From NCBI GenBank assembly GCA_963742205.1, contig CAVUKZ010000004.1:124001-188000 (forward strand): 64,000 nucleotides of DNA. Direction: 5' to 3'. Source of the stretch: WHSW01 sp963742205. GTDB taxonomy: Bacteria; Actinomycetota; Thermoleophilia; Solirubrobacterales; 70-9. The notes below the pieces were generated by a model that worked only from the letters and a program-made list of their open reading frames with translations, was not told the DNA's origin and did not search any database. The position numbers and the translations under genes were made by a program. Position 1 is the first letter of the stretch, and every line of letters begins with the position of its first letter. Below, piece by piece: positions 26,922-35,649 of the stretch.

Positions 26922-28874
26922 TCAGGCGGCCGCGGACTCGGCCCAGGCGCCGTACAGCTCGGCGTAGCGCCCGCCCGCCTCGATCAGCTCCTCGTGGGTG
27001 CCGCTCTCGACGATGCGGCCGTGCTCGAGGACCACGATCCGCCCGGCGCGCCTGATCGTCGACAGCCTGTGGGCGATCACGATCGCCGTCCTGCCGGCCA
27101 GCAGCCGTTCGAGCCCCTGCTCGATCACGCGCTCGGTGCGCACGTCGACGTTGGAGGTCGCCTCGTCGAGGATCAGGATCCGCGGCTCGGCGAGCAGCGC
27201 CCGGGCGAAGGCGACGATCTGGCGCTGGCCCGCCGACAGCGCCACGCCGCGCTCGCCGACCTCGGTATCGAGCCCGGCGGGCAGTCGATCGACGAACGCG
27301 TCGGCGCCGACGGCGCTCGCCGCCGCGGCGATCTCCTCGTCGCCGGCGCCCGGCCGGCCGAAGGCGATGTTGTCGCGGATCGTGCCCGAGAACAGATAGC
27401 CCTCCTGGGGCACGATTCCGAGCTGGCTGCGTAGCGCCTGAGCGCGCAGGTCGCGCAGGTCGTGGCCGTCGACCAGCAGCCGGCCGCGCTGCGGGTCATA
27501 AAAGCGCGCCACCAGCTTGGCCAGGGTCGACTTGCCGGCTCCCGTCTCGCCGACCAGAGCCACGGTCTGGCCGGGCGGCACGTGGAGGTCGATGTCCTCC
27601 AGTGCCCAGCCCTCAGCACCCGTGACGAGCTCATCCGCCTCGGCGTCGCCGCCCCGCGCGTAGGAGAACCAGACGTGGTCGAGCTCGATCTCGCCGCGGA
27701 TCGAGCCCGGGTCGATCGCCTCGGGCTTGTCGACCATGTCGGGGCGTGTGTCGAGCAGGTCGAAGATCTTGTCGAGCGCCGCCATCCCCTGCTGATAGGT
27801 CGTATAGAGCTGCGAGATCTGCTGGATCGGGTCGAAGAACGCGGCCAGATAGCCGATGAACGCGACCAGCACGCCGAGCTCGATGTCGCCGTCGATGTAG
27901 CGATAGCCGCCGTAGAGCAGGATCACCGCCGTGCCGATCGCCGAGAGGAGCTCGACGCCGGGGAAGTAGGCGGCGTTGAGGTAGACGGTCCGCATGTTGG
28001 CCTCGCGGTTCTCCTCGTTGAGCGCCGTCATCTGCGAGACGTGGCGCTCCTCGCGGCCGAACGTGCGCACAACCCGCACCCCGGAGAGCGTCTCCTGCAG
28101 GTAGGCCGTGATGTTCGCGATCTTCTCCCGCGTCAGCCGGTAGGCGCCCGCGGAGGCGATCCGGAAGATCACCGAGGCGATCGCGAGCAGCGGGAAGGTG
28201 ACGAAGGTGACCAGCGCCAACGGCACGTCGTAGAGGAGCAGGATCACCACGACCCCGACCAGCGTCAGGGTGCTCGAGAACAGGGTCACGATTCCGTCGG
28301 TGACCAGGCTGTCGAGCGCCTGCACGTCGTTGGTGAGCCGGGAGATCAGCACGCCCGGGCGGCGGCGCGTGAAGAAGCCGATCGACATCGTCTGCAGGTG
28401 CGTGTAGATCCGCGAGCGCAGGTCCTGCAGCGCGCGCTGTCCAACCCAGCCGACCAGGTAGGTCTGCCCGTAGGTCGCGACCCAGACGAGCGCCACCGAG
28501 GCGATGTAGAGGAGCACGATCACGGTCAGCGCCTGCTCGTCGAACGCCTTGATCCCGTTGTCGATCGCCGCCCCGGCCAACGCCGGGGGCGCGAGCGCTG
28601 CGGCCGTCGCGACCACCAGCGCGATCATCATCAGCACCACCTGGCGCCGGTACGGGCGCAGCAGGCCGAGCATCCAGCGCACCTTGCGCGCCCGCTGATC
28701 CTCGCCGCGGAGCAGCCGCCAGATGTCGCGCAGCATCAGCAGCGTGCCCGCGAGCCGGCCCGGCTGGTTCGCCTGGTCCTCGGTTTCCTCGGCGACCTCG
28801 GAGCGTTGCGTCTCCGGATCCAGCTCGGTGACCGGGTCAGTTGCTCGTTTGTCGTTTCTCGACGCGCGGCTCAT
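26922..28874 (-). CDS. ABC exporter subunit, TMD-NBD half-transporter with catalytic Glu
   Basis: This 650-residue ABCB-type half transporter has an acidic N-terminal extension, six membrane helices (about residues 75-370) and a nucleotide-binding domain with Walker A GETGAGKSTLAK, Q-loop IVPQEGYLF, signature ALSAGQRQ (Ala in place of the usual Gly) and Walker B ILILDEATSNVD with the catalytic Glu intact. It forms a pair with the preceding gene, whose stop overlaps this start by 4 nt. Together they should form a heterodimeric drug or lipid exporter of the BmrCD/TM287-288 type. Substrate unknown. Confidence 0.9.
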   Translation of the reverse strand: MSRASRNDKRATDPVTELDPETQRSEVAEETEDQANQPGRLAGTLLMLRDIWRLLRGEDQRARKVRWMLGLLRPYRRQVVLMMIALVVATAAALAPPALAGAAIDNGIKAFDEQALTVIVLLYIASVALVWVATYGQTYLVGWVGQRALQDLRSRIYTHLQTMSIGFFTRRRPGVLISRLTNDVQALDSLVTDGIVTLFSSTLTLVGVVVILLLYDVPLALVTFVTFPLLAIASVIFRIASAGAYRLTREKIANITAYLQETLSGVRVVRTFGREERHVSQMTALNEENREANMRTVYLNAAYFPGVELLSAIGTAVILLYGGYRYIDGDIELGVLVAFIGYLAAFFDPIQQISQLYTTYQQGMAALDKIFDLLDTRPDMVDKPEAIDPGSIRGEIELDHVWFSYARGGDAEADELVTGAEGWALEDIDLHVPPGQTVALVGETGAGKSTLAKLVARFYDPQRGRLLVDGHDLRDLRAQALRSQLGIVPQEGYLFSGTIRDNIAFGRPGAGDEEIAAAASAVGADAFVDRLPAGLDTEVGERGVALSAGQRQIVAFARALLAEPRILILDEATSNVDVRTERVIEQGLERLLAGRTAIVIAHRLSTIRRAGRIVVLEHGRIVESGTHEELIEAGGRYAELYGAWAESAAA

Positions 28875-30640
28875 AGCTGGGCCACCGGCTCGCGTTCCTC
28901 GAGATCGCGCTGGAGGAAGACGACGTCCTCGCAGCCGAACTCGGCGATCTCGCGGTAGAGCTCCGAGCTCTGAAGCAGCTCCTCGTGCGTGCCGCGATCC
29001 GCGATCCGCCCGCCCTCCATGACCACGATCTCGTCCGCGAGCGAGATCGTCGAGAGGCGATGGGCGACGACGAACGTCGTCCGGCCGGCCATCACCTCGC
29101 GCAGCCCGTCCTTGATCGCCTCCTCGGTGCGCGCGTCGACCGACGACGTCGCGTCGTCGAGGATCAACACCCGCGGCTCGGCGAGCAGCGCCCGGGCGAT
29201 CGCGACCCGCTGACGTTGCCCGCCCGACAGCGTCAGGCCGCGCTCGCCCACCACGGTGTCGTAGCCGTCCGGGAGCGCGGCGATGAACTCATGCGCCTGC
29301 GCTCGCCTGGCTGCGAGCTCGATCTGCTCGGAGGTCGCGTCAGGGCGGGCGTAGGCGATGTTCTCGGCGACCGTGGCGGAGAAGAGGAAGCTGTCGTCGG
29401 CGACGAACGCGATCGAGTTGCGCAGCGAGTGCACGTCGATCGTCCGCAGGTCGGCACCGTCGACGAAGATCGCGCCCTCGGTCGGGTCGTACAGCCGTGC
29501 GATCAGCGCCACGAGGCTCGTCTTGCCCGCGCCGGTGGGGCCGACCAGGGCCACGGTGCGTCCGGCCTCGACCTCGAGGTCGATGTCGGCCAGGGAGGGC
29601 TCGGCTCCGTCATAGCTGAGGCCCACGCCGCGGAACTCGACCCTGCCCGGGCCGTCGGGCAGCGGCGGGGCGTCCGGCGGGCTCGTCACCCGCGGCTCGC
29701 GGTCGAGGATCTCGAACAGCCGGTTGCCCGAGGCGACGGCGCGCTGGGCCATCCCGAGCGAGACGCCGAGCGTCCGCATCGGGCCGATCAGCATCACGAG
29801 GTAGGTGTAGAAAACGGTGAAGTCGCCGAGCGAGAGGTTGTTCTCGATCACCTGGCGGCCGCCGATCAGGAGCACGACGGCGAGGCCGAGGCTGGGAATG
29901 AAGCCGAGCAGGGGCGAGTAGAAGGCCCGCAGACGGGTCGAGTAGATGTTCTGATCGAAGACCCGCGAGACCCGGTGCTGGAAGCGCTCGAGCATGTGCT
30001 CCTCGCGCGCGAACGCCTTCACGACCCGGATCCCCGAGACGCTCTCCTCGGCCTCGGCGGTGAGCTCCCCGATGCGCTGCTGGACCTCCTGCAGCGCCGG
30101 GCGCGAGAGCCGGCTGAAGCGCGCGGCGGTCAGGACGACGATCGGCACCGGAAGCAGGGCGAATGCCGCCAGCCAGGGCGAGAGCACGAACATGACGACG
30201 CTCGCGAGCACGATCGTGAGCGCGTTCTGGGTCAGGAAGATGAGCCCGTAGCCGAGGAAGAAGCGGATCGACTGCAGGTCGACCGTGGCCCTCGACATCA
30301 GCTGGCCGGTCTGCTGGCCGTCGAAGAAGCCCAGCTCGAGCAGCTGCAGGTGCGAGTAGATGCGCTGGCGGAGGTCGAACTCGACGTCAACCGAGACCTT
30401 GCCCGCGACCAGCCGCCTGACCACGGTGAGGCCCAGACGCAGAAAGCCGGCGCCGACGATCGCCAGCGCCAGGGGCAGAAGACGCGATTCGTCCTTGTCG
30501 TTGATCGCGTCGATCGTGCTGCCGATGAGCAGCGGGATCAGGATGGTCATCACCATCGCCAGGCAGGCGAAGACCAGCGAGCCGATCACCTGTCGTCGAT
30601 ACGGCCGCAAAAACCCGAGCAAACGCCGGAAAGTCCCCAC
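28871..30640 (-). CDS. ABC exporter subunit, TMD-NBD half-transporter with degenerate Walker B
   Basis: This half transporter of about 589 residues has six membrane helices followed by an NBD with Walker A GPTGAGKTSLVAL, canonical signature TLSGGQRQR and Walker B VLILDDATSSVD, where Asp replaces the catalytic Glu. This is the complement of its partner (Glu present, LSAGQ), so one consensus and one degenerate ATP site are expected in the heterodimer. The start is GTG 30640; a TATAGT hexamer ends 6 nt upstream, so the message is probably leaderless. TTG 30655 is an alternative. A longer upstream reading overlaps genes on the other strand and is not credible. Confidence 0.88.
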   Translation of the reverse strand: MGTFRRLLGFLRPYRRQVIGSLVFACLAMVMTILIPLLIGSTIDAINDKDESRLLPLALAIVGAGFLRLGLTVVRRLVAGKVSVDVEFDLRQRIYSHLQLLELGFFDGQQTGQLMSRATVDLQSIRFFLGYGLIFLTQNALTIVLASVVMFVLSPWLAAFALLPVPIVVLTAARFSRLSRPALQEVQQRIGELTAEAEESVSGIRVVKAFAREEHMLERFQHRVSRVFDQNIYSTRLRAFYSPLLGFIPSLGLAVVLLIGGRQVIENNLSLGDFTVFYTYLVMLIGPMRTLGVSLGMAQRAVASGNRLFEILDREPRVTSPPDAPPLPDGPGRVEFRGVGLSYDGAEPSLADIDLEVEAGRTVALVGPTGAGKTSLVALIARLYDPTEGAIFVDGADLRTIDVHSLRNSIAFVADDSFLFSATVAENIAYARPDATSEQIELAARRAQAHEFIAALPDGYDTVVGERGLTLSGGQRQRVAIARALLAEPRVLILDDATSSVDARTEEAIKDGLREVMAGRTTFVVAHRLSTISLADEIVVMEGGRIADRGTHEELLQSSELYREIAEFGCEDVVFLQRDLEEREPVAQL

Positions 30641-30687
30641 TATTTCACTATACAAAGTGAAGTATCGAACGGCGCGATACTGACGCG
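30641..30687. promoter_or_regulatory. Divergent leaderless promoters, each inside a palindrome
   Basis: Two perfect inverted repeats lie back to back: TTCACT-N6-AGTGAA (30644-30661) and AGTATCG-N7-CGATACT (30661-30681). The first contains a minus-strand -10-like TATAGT (30652-30647), 6 nt before the exporter GTG. The second contains a plus-strand -10-like GATACT (30676-30681), 6 nt before the ATG at 30688. They are probably operator and promoter for the exporter and the Cys-protein/kelch pair. The regulator is not identified. Confidence 0.6.
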
Positions 30688-30873
30688 ATGGGGCGACCGC
30701 CGGCCGGACTCTGCGACAGCTGCGCCCACCAGCGGCTGATCCACAACACGCGCGGCTCGACGTTTTCGTTGTGCGAGCGCTCGCGCACCGAGCCCGAGTA
30801 CCCGCGCTACCCGCGGCTGCCGGTGCGCGAGTGCCCGGGCTGGGAGCGCCGCGAGACGGAGGGGCCGGCGTGA
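30688..30873 (+). CDS. Small Cys-rich protein (zinc-ribbon-like)
   Basis: This 61-residue protein has a CDSCAHQ pair near the N-terminus and later single cysteines (SLCERS, VRECPGW), forming a possible four-Cys metal site; the middle (RYPRLPV) is Arg/Pro/Tyr-rich. It is compact, cytoplasmic and of unknown function. ATG 30688 lies 6 nt after a -10-like GATACT, so it may be leaderless. Its stop overlaps the GTG of the kelch gene. Confidence 0.68.
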   Translation: MGRPPAGLCDSCAHQRLIHNTRGSTFSLCERSRTEPEYPRYPRLPVRECPGWERRETEGPA

Positions 30874-31880
30874 GCGCCCGCGGTCTCTCGGTCGGCGGCC
30901 GGGTGGCGATCGCGGCCGCGATCGCGATCGCCGGCGGGACGGCGCTGGTGCTCGCCGCCGATGAGCGTCGCGACGAGGCCCCGCGGAGCACCCGCTCGTG
31001 GGCGGCCCTGCGTCCCAGCGAGCTGGCGCGGACGGAGGTCGGCGCGGCGCGGGTTGGCGACCGCATCTACGTGGTCGGCGGGTTCATCTCGACCGGCGGG
31101 ACCACAGGCAAGCTCGAGCGCTACGACATCTCGGCGGACCGCTGGCGGCGCCTGCGGAGCCTGCCGATCGCCGTCAACCACCCCGGGGTCACGGCCCTCG
31201 ACGGCCGCGTGTATGTGCTCGGCGGCAACCTCGGGGTCGTCGATGGCCGCGAGCGCAAGTCCAGGCGCCTGTACCGCTACAGCCCGTCACGCGACCGCTG
31301 GACCCGGCTGCCGGACGCGCCGAGCGCCCGCGCCGCCCTCGGCCTGGTCGCGATCGGCCACAGGCTCTATGCCGCGGGTGGCTACGACGAGACCGATCAG
31401 CGCCTGCGGACGCTCGAGATCTACGACACGAAACGCCGGCGCTGGACCAGGGGGGCGCCGATGTCCACCGGCCGCAACCACGTGGGCGCAGCCGTCCTCG
31501 ACGGCCGGATGGTGGTCGCCGGCGGGCGGCCTGGGGACGTCAACGGCGGCCTGACCACGGTCGAGGCCTACGACCCGGACGCCGACCGCTGGTCGACCCT
31601 GCCCCCGCTCGGGACGGCCCGCAGCGGCCACACCGCCGTCGTGACCCGTGGGCGCCTGATCGTCTTCGGCGGCGAAGAGCTGACGCCGGGCGGACGGACC
31701 ATCGAGCAGGTCGAGGCCTACGACCCGGCACGCGACGCCTGGAGCTCGCTGCCGCCGATGGTCACCCCGCGCCACGGGCTCGGCGGCGTCGCCCGCGGCG
31801 GGCGCGTGTACGCGCTGGAGGGAGGGCCGCAGCCAGGCCTCGCCTACTCGCGCGCCCTCGAGTACCTCGACCTGCCCTAG
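30870..31880 (+). CDS. Exported kelch-repeat beta-propeller protein
   Basis: This 336-residue protein has an N-terminal hydrophobic segment (AIAAAIAIAGGTALVLAA, probable signal or anchor), followed by six kelch-type repeats with the double-Gly and spaced Tyr/Trp pattern (YVVGGFIST, VYVLGGNLG, LYAAGGYDE, MVVAGGRPG, LIVFGGEE, VYALEGGP). No catalytic residues are apparent, so it is likely a binding or scaffolding protein on the outer membrane face. GTG 30870 overlaps the small Cys protein stop (GTGA), implying coupling. Confidence 0.85.
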   Translation: MSARGLSVGGRVAIAAAIAIAGGTALVLAADERRDEAPRSTRSWAALRPSELARTEVGAARVGDRIYVVGGFISTGGTTGKLERYDISADRWRRLRSLPIAVNHPGVTALDGRVYVLGGNLGVVDGRERKSRRLYRYSPSRDRWTRLPDAPSARAALGLVAIGHRLYAAGGYDETDQRLRTLEIYDTKRRRWTRGAPMSTGRNHVGAAVLDGRMVVAGGRPGDVNGGLTTVEAYDPDADRWSTLPPLGTARSGHTAVVTRGRLIVFGGEELTPGGRTIEQVEAYDPARDAWSSLPPMVTPRHGLGGVARGGRVYALEGGPQPGLAYSRALEYLDLP

Positions 31881-31886
31881 CGCGGC

Positions 31887-32493
31887 TCAGCAGTTCGGCA
31901 GCGAGCGCGCGGGACCCTGACACGCGAGGCCGCCCTCGGCCGTCTTCGGCGAGGCGTACCACTGCTCGACGAACGGTCGGATCACCGCCTGTGTCGACCG
32001 AATCGCACTTCTGTAGCGCGCCCCAGGCGCTGAGCGCAAACGGTACGTCGAGGTCCGGGTTCTCGACCGTCGCGAGCTGGTAGTAGCCGTCCTCGAACAC
32101 GCTGCTGAACTCGTCCTCGACCGCCTGCTCGTCCGCCGCCGAGAGCTCGTTGGTCCAGCCGATCACGCCGCCGTGCTCGAGGAAGTGCACCGCCTCGCCG
32201 AGGCGCGGCGGCTTCGTGTAGAAGGTCCCGGCCTGCAGCGGGGTGGGGTTGTGGTCGCCGCCGGCCGGCGGGTTGGTCTCGTAGTCGGCGGCCGTGAACT
32301 CGCGGTCGTCGTGCTGGCCCGAGAGCGGCACGTCCACCTCCTGGATCTCCGTGCACGCGCCCGAGCTCGCCGGCTCGTCCGCGACGGGCGTGGTGGAGCT
32401 CGAGTCGGCCGCGTCGTCGCCACTGCCGCCGCACGCGACGAGAACGACCGCGAGGGCCGCGAGTACGGCGAGGAGCACGAGCCGGAGTCGCAT
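31887..32493 (-). CDS. DUF3105 lipoprotein, one-base frame break
   Basis: The protein starts with a clear lipoprotein signal (LAVVLVACGG, lipobox Cys about residue 21) and a Ser/Thr-rich linker, then the DUF3105 core: GGDHNPTPLQAGTFYTKPP and AVHFLEHGGVIGW. The literal frame derails after KCDSVDTG. Removing one base near 31990 continues VIRPFVEQWYASPKTAEGGLACQ to NC and TGA at 31887, giving 201 residues with a Cys pair near the end. DUF3105 function is unknown. It is convergent with the kelch gene. Confidence 0.82.
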
Positions 32494-32543
32494 GGGCGCG
32501 GAAAGCTAGCGGCTTCGGAACACGGCGCCCCGAGGGCGGAGCC

Positions 32544-33401
32544 TCAACCCTCGGCGGGCGGGGGCGCGGTGCGCAGGGCCCCGGCGCTGGCGATCACCAC
32601 GAGCGCGACGGCGACCAGCTCGGGCCCCGAGAGGTCCTGGCCCAGCGCGACGAAGCCGATCGTCGCCGCCACCGCCGGCTCGAGGCTCATCAGCACGCCG
32701 AACGTGCCGCGGGCGAGTCGTCGGAGGGCCTCCAGCTCGAGCGAGTACGGGATCGCCGAGCTCAGGATCGCGACCGCGAAGCCGATCGCGAGCGCCTCGG
32801 GCTGCAGGAGCGCCGAGCCGCCCGCTGCAATGCCGGGGATGAGGATCAGCGCTCCGGCCACGAGCATCGCCAGCGCCAGGCCCTGGCCGCCCGGGAAGGC
32901 CCGCCCGATCCGCGACGTGAGCACGATGTAGGCGGCCCAGAAGCCGCCGGCGACGAGCGCGAGAGCGACCCCGAGCAGGTCGAGGTCGCTGCCCGGGGTC
33001 GGGGAGAGGAGAAGGATGCCGGCGCCCGCGAACAGAGCCCAGACGAGGTCGAGGCGCCGCCGCGAGGAGGCGAGCGCCACGCCGAGCGGGCCGACGAACT
33101 CAAACGTCACCGCGATCCCGAGCGGGATCCGGTCGAGGGCGAGGTAGAAGGTCGTGTTCATGGCCGCGAGCGCGACGCCGAACGCGATCAGGTCGGCGGC
33201 GTGGGGGCCGCGCAGCGCCGATACGGCCGGTCGCCAGATCACGAGCAGGACGATCGCCGCGAAGACGAGGCGCATCATGACCGTGCCGACCGGGCCGACG
33301 TCGTCGAAGAGCTGGGTCGCGGCCGCGGCGCCGCTCTGCACGGAGACGATCCCGCCCAGGACGAGAGCCATCGATGTCATGCGCCCGCTGCCGCCGCTCA
33401 C
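32544..33401 (-). CDS. EamA/RhtA-like drug/metabolite exporter
   Basis: This 285-residue protein has ten predicted membrane helices in two EamA halves (about residues 10-135 and 145-275). Recognisable segments are FAAIVLLVIWRP, TFYLALDRIPLGIAVTFEFVGPL and ILSSAIPYSLELEALRRL, the latter two characteristic of RhtA-type amino-acid exporters (threonine/homoserine efflux in E. coli). The exported compound here is unproven. The start is GTG 33401; ATG 33380 is an alternative. Confidence 0.85.
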   Translation of the reverse strand: MSGGSGRMTSMALVLGGIVSVQSGAAAATQLFDDVGPVGTVMMRLVFAAIVLLVIWRPAVSALRGPHAADLIAFGVALAAMNTTFYLALDRIPLGIAVTFEFVGPLGVALASSRRRLDLVWALFAGAGILLLSPTPGSDLDLLGVALALVAGGFWAAYIVLTSRIGRAFPGGQGLALAMLVAGALILIPGIAAGGSALLQPEALAIGFAVAILSSAIPYSLELEALRRLARGTFGVLMSLEPAVAATIGFVALGQDLSGPELVAVALVVIASAGALRTAPPPAEG

Positions 33402-33449
33402 GCCGGGTACCGTACGAGCCGGTGGCGGGGAGCCGCTCTGGCTTGCCGC

Positions 33450-34181
33450 TCAGCTCGGCGCGTTGATGCGGAAGTGGACCTTCCGCGCGCGGCTGGTGTT
33501 GTTGGCGCGGTCGGTGGCCCGTAGTTCCGCGACGTAACGGCCGGGCGGGGCCTTGAAGTGCTCGCTGCGGCCACCGAAGCGGATGTCATTGAGGCCGACG
33601 TACGCCTTCCACTTGTCCCAGCCGGCAAAGCTCCGGCGGCCCTTGCGATCGATCCGGTAGTACTCGCCGTCGATCTTCGAGCGCTCGCCGATCGAGAAGT
33701 GCAGCTTGTCGCCGCGGCCCCGGAACGTCTTCTGGTCGAGCGAGATCCCGCGGATCTCGGGTGCCTTCACGTCGACGTTGTTCTTCGGCACCGGCTGGGC
33801 CGGCTCACCGCTCGGGTCCCCGGGCGTGGACGACACGGTCACCGTGCCGCGCACCGAGGGGTGGAGCTTGCATCGAAACGGGAATACCCCGGGCTCGCCG
33901 AAGTCGACCTCGAAGCTGTCGCCGACGGGATGGTTGGGGAACGGGTTGCCCGCGTCGGAGTCGATCGATGCGTCGTTGGCGGCGTCGCCGGTGACCGAGT
34001 GGACGACGTCGGGACCGGTCCAGTACCAGGTGACGTGCTCGCCCCGATCGATGTGGACGTCGGGGATCGACCACTGATAGTTGGAGATCGCGACCCGCTG
34101 ATTGGTGGCCTGCGCGACGGGGGCGCAGGCGAGCACGCTGACCACTGCGAGCGCGACGCCAACGGCGGCGCGAACGGTCAA
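33450..34181 (-). CDS. Secreted cupredoxin with C-terminal Ig/fibronectin-like domain
   Basis: This is the last gene of the copper cluster. The product, about 243 residues, has a signal peptide, a cupredoxin domain (about residues 28-125) with candidate Cu ligands His in VVHSV, Cys in FPFRCKLHP and the following His, but no evident axial Met, and a C-terminal beta domain (RYVAELRATDRANNTS) like FlgD/Ig-type modules. I chose TTG 34181 because it overlaps the oxidase stop (TTGA) and places the signal peptide correctly. It probably donates or accepts electrons for the adjacent oxidase outside the membrane (inference). Confidence 0.8.
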   Translation of the reverse strand: MTVRAAVGVALAVVSVLACAPVAQATNQRVAISNYQWSIPDVHIDRGEHVTWYWTGPDVVHSVTGDAANDASIDSDAGNPFPNHPVGDSFEVDFGEPGVFPFRCKLHPSVRGTVTVSSTPGDPSGEPAQPVPKNNVDVKAPEIRGISLDQKTFRGRGDKLHFSIGERSKIDGEYYRIDRKGRRSFAGWDKWKAYVGLNDIRFGGRSEHFKAPPGRYVAELRATDRANNTSRARKVHFRINAPS

Positions 34182-35230
34182 TTGACGATGTACCACCCGT
34201 TCATCCCACTGCTGATGTGGGACCACACGTGGCAGTGGTAGAGCCAGCGGCCGGGGTTGTCCTCGATGAACGAGGCCGTCATCGAGTCGCCCGGTCCCAG
34301 GGTCTTGTTGTCGACCACCGTCCCCGTCTCGTCAACCCAACGATGGCCGTGGATGTGGAAGGTATGGAAGTCGTTGTCGATCGCGAACACGTGAAAGGCG
34401 ACGCTCTCGCCGACGTTCGTCCGCAGCGTCGGGGCGTTGCCCGGGTAGGCGTAGCCGTTGATGCACGAGAACGCGGTCGAGAGCCCGGTCGCCGGCGGCT
34501 GGAAGGAGTGGAAGGCGATGAAGAACTCGCGGTTGGCGGGCGTCGAGCCGGTCGGGCGGACGATCAACGGCCCGAAGAGGCCCTTGTAGACGGGCATCGG
34601 CTCCATCGGCCCGTGGTCGTGGTAGAGCCACGACCCCTCGGTGCCCGGCACCGCCTCCCACACGTACTGGAAGATCTGCTTGCGCTGCACGAACCCGCCA
34701 GGATCCGTGTGGCGGCCCTTGTACGCGCCGTCCATCTCCTGCGCGTAGAAGATCCCGTGCGGATGCATGGTCACCGGGGAATCGACCATGTTCTGGAAGT
34801 TGACGACGACCGTGTCGCCGATCTGGCAGTCGATGGTCGGCCCCGGGATCGTGGGCGGGCCGATGGGGGCTTCGAAGTTCGGCGAGTAGGGGCGGTAGGC
34901 CCAGGCGGTGAACTTGGTCTTGCCCTTGACCTTCTGGTCCATCATCCCGTCGCGGCCCGTGGGGACGATGTTCCATTTCGCCTTCTCGGCGCGGATCCAG
35001 TACTCGCGCCGGGTACCGTCGGCGCGCGCGAGCAGCGTCTGCGACGCCGCCGCGGTCGTCCCGCTCGCCTCGGCCGCCGCCACCTTCGGCGGGACGGGGA
35101 CCTCCTTGGAGAGCTTGCCCAGGTCCGCCTCGCCGTGGTCGGCGAAGATCTTCTGCCCGGCGATCGTGCAGAGGAAGAGCCCGCCGGTGCCGGCGAGCAA
35201 CTCCCTGCGCCCGAAGGGCTCGAGGTCCAC
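34178..35230 (-). CDS. Two-domain multicopper oxidase
   Basis: This 350-residue exported oxidase has a twin-Arg-like N-terminus (GRRELLAG before a hydrophobic stretch). Copper sites are clear: HPHG (about residue 157), YHDHG (about 204), HTFHIHGH (about 290) and HCHVWSHISSGM (about 335), the last with type 1 Cys, His and axial Met. This is a full laccase-type trinuclear plus type 1 centre in only two cupredoxin domains, so it should be a trimeric two-domain laccase or nitrite-reductase relative. The substrate is unknown. GTG 35230 lies 14 nt after the plastocyanin-like gene. Confidence 0.88.
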   Translation of the reverse strand: MDLEPFGRRELLAGTGGLFLCTIAGQKIFADHGEADLGKLSKEVPVPPKVAAAEASGTTAAASQTLLARADGTRREYWIRAEKAKWNIVPTGRDGMMDQKVKGKTKFTAWAYRPYSPNFEAPIGPPTIPGPTIDCQIGDTVVVNFQNMVDSPVTMHPHGIFYAQEMDGAYKGRHTDPGGFVQRKQIFQYVWEAVPGTEGSWLYHDHGPMEPMPVYKGLFGPLIVRPTGSTPANREFFIAFHSFQPPATGLSTAFSCINGYAYPGNAPTLRTNVGESVAFHVFAIDNDFHTFHIHGHRWVDETGTVVDNKTLGPGDSMTASFIEDNPGRWLYHCHVWSHISSGMNGWYIVN

Positions 35231-35244
35231 GGCCGACCCCCGAG

Positions 35245-35649
35245 CTACTTCTTGACCTTGACGTCCATCTTCATCACCGACTTGTGGTAGGTGCAGATGA
35301 AGTTGTAGGTGCCCGGGACCTTGAACTTGCGCTTGAACTTGGCACCCACGGCGTAGTCACCGGAGGTGAAGTCCTTGGCCTTGACGCCCTTCGGGCCCCC
35401 GGTGAGCTTGACGTTGTGGGTATCGGTGTTGCTGGACGACCAGACCCACTTCACCTTCGCGTTCTTCTTCACCTTGAGCTTCACCGGGACGGTCCCGGTG
35501 CACTTGCTGCAGGCGTAGTAGTCGTCGCCGACGGTGACGTTGGTGGTCGACCGCTTCGCGTCGGTCCCGCCGAACGCCGGGACCGCGACACCGGCGACCG
35601 CGATCGCGGTGGCAGCGATGGCCGCGCAGATGAGCCCTTGCCGCCTCAT
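35245..35649 (-). CDS. Secreted plastocyanin/azurin-like blue copper protein
   Basis: This 134-residue protein has a signal peptide (about residues 6-27) and a basic cupredoxin domain. The type 1 copper ligands are visible: His in TDTHNVKL, Cys in FICTYH, the following His and Met in KSVMKM. It also has an extra pair YACSKC about 45 residues in. I chose ATG 35649, which overlaps the beta-helix gene stop (ATGA). A soluble electron carrier for the neighbouring oxidase is the natural inference. Confidence 0.87.
   Translation of the reverse strand: MRRQGLICAAIAATAIAVAGVAVPAFGGTDAKRSTTNVTVGDDYYACSKCTGTVPVKLKVKKNAKVKWVWSSSNTDTHNVKLTGGPKGVKAKDFTSGDYAVGAKFKRKFKVPGTYNFICTYHKSVMKMDVKVKK

Noticed and set aside
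30641..31066. An N-terminal extension of the second ABC exporter subunit
   Set aside because: The extension is Arg/Ser/Ala-rich and lies opposite the small Cys protein and kelch genes; the exporter family begins at the position chosen.
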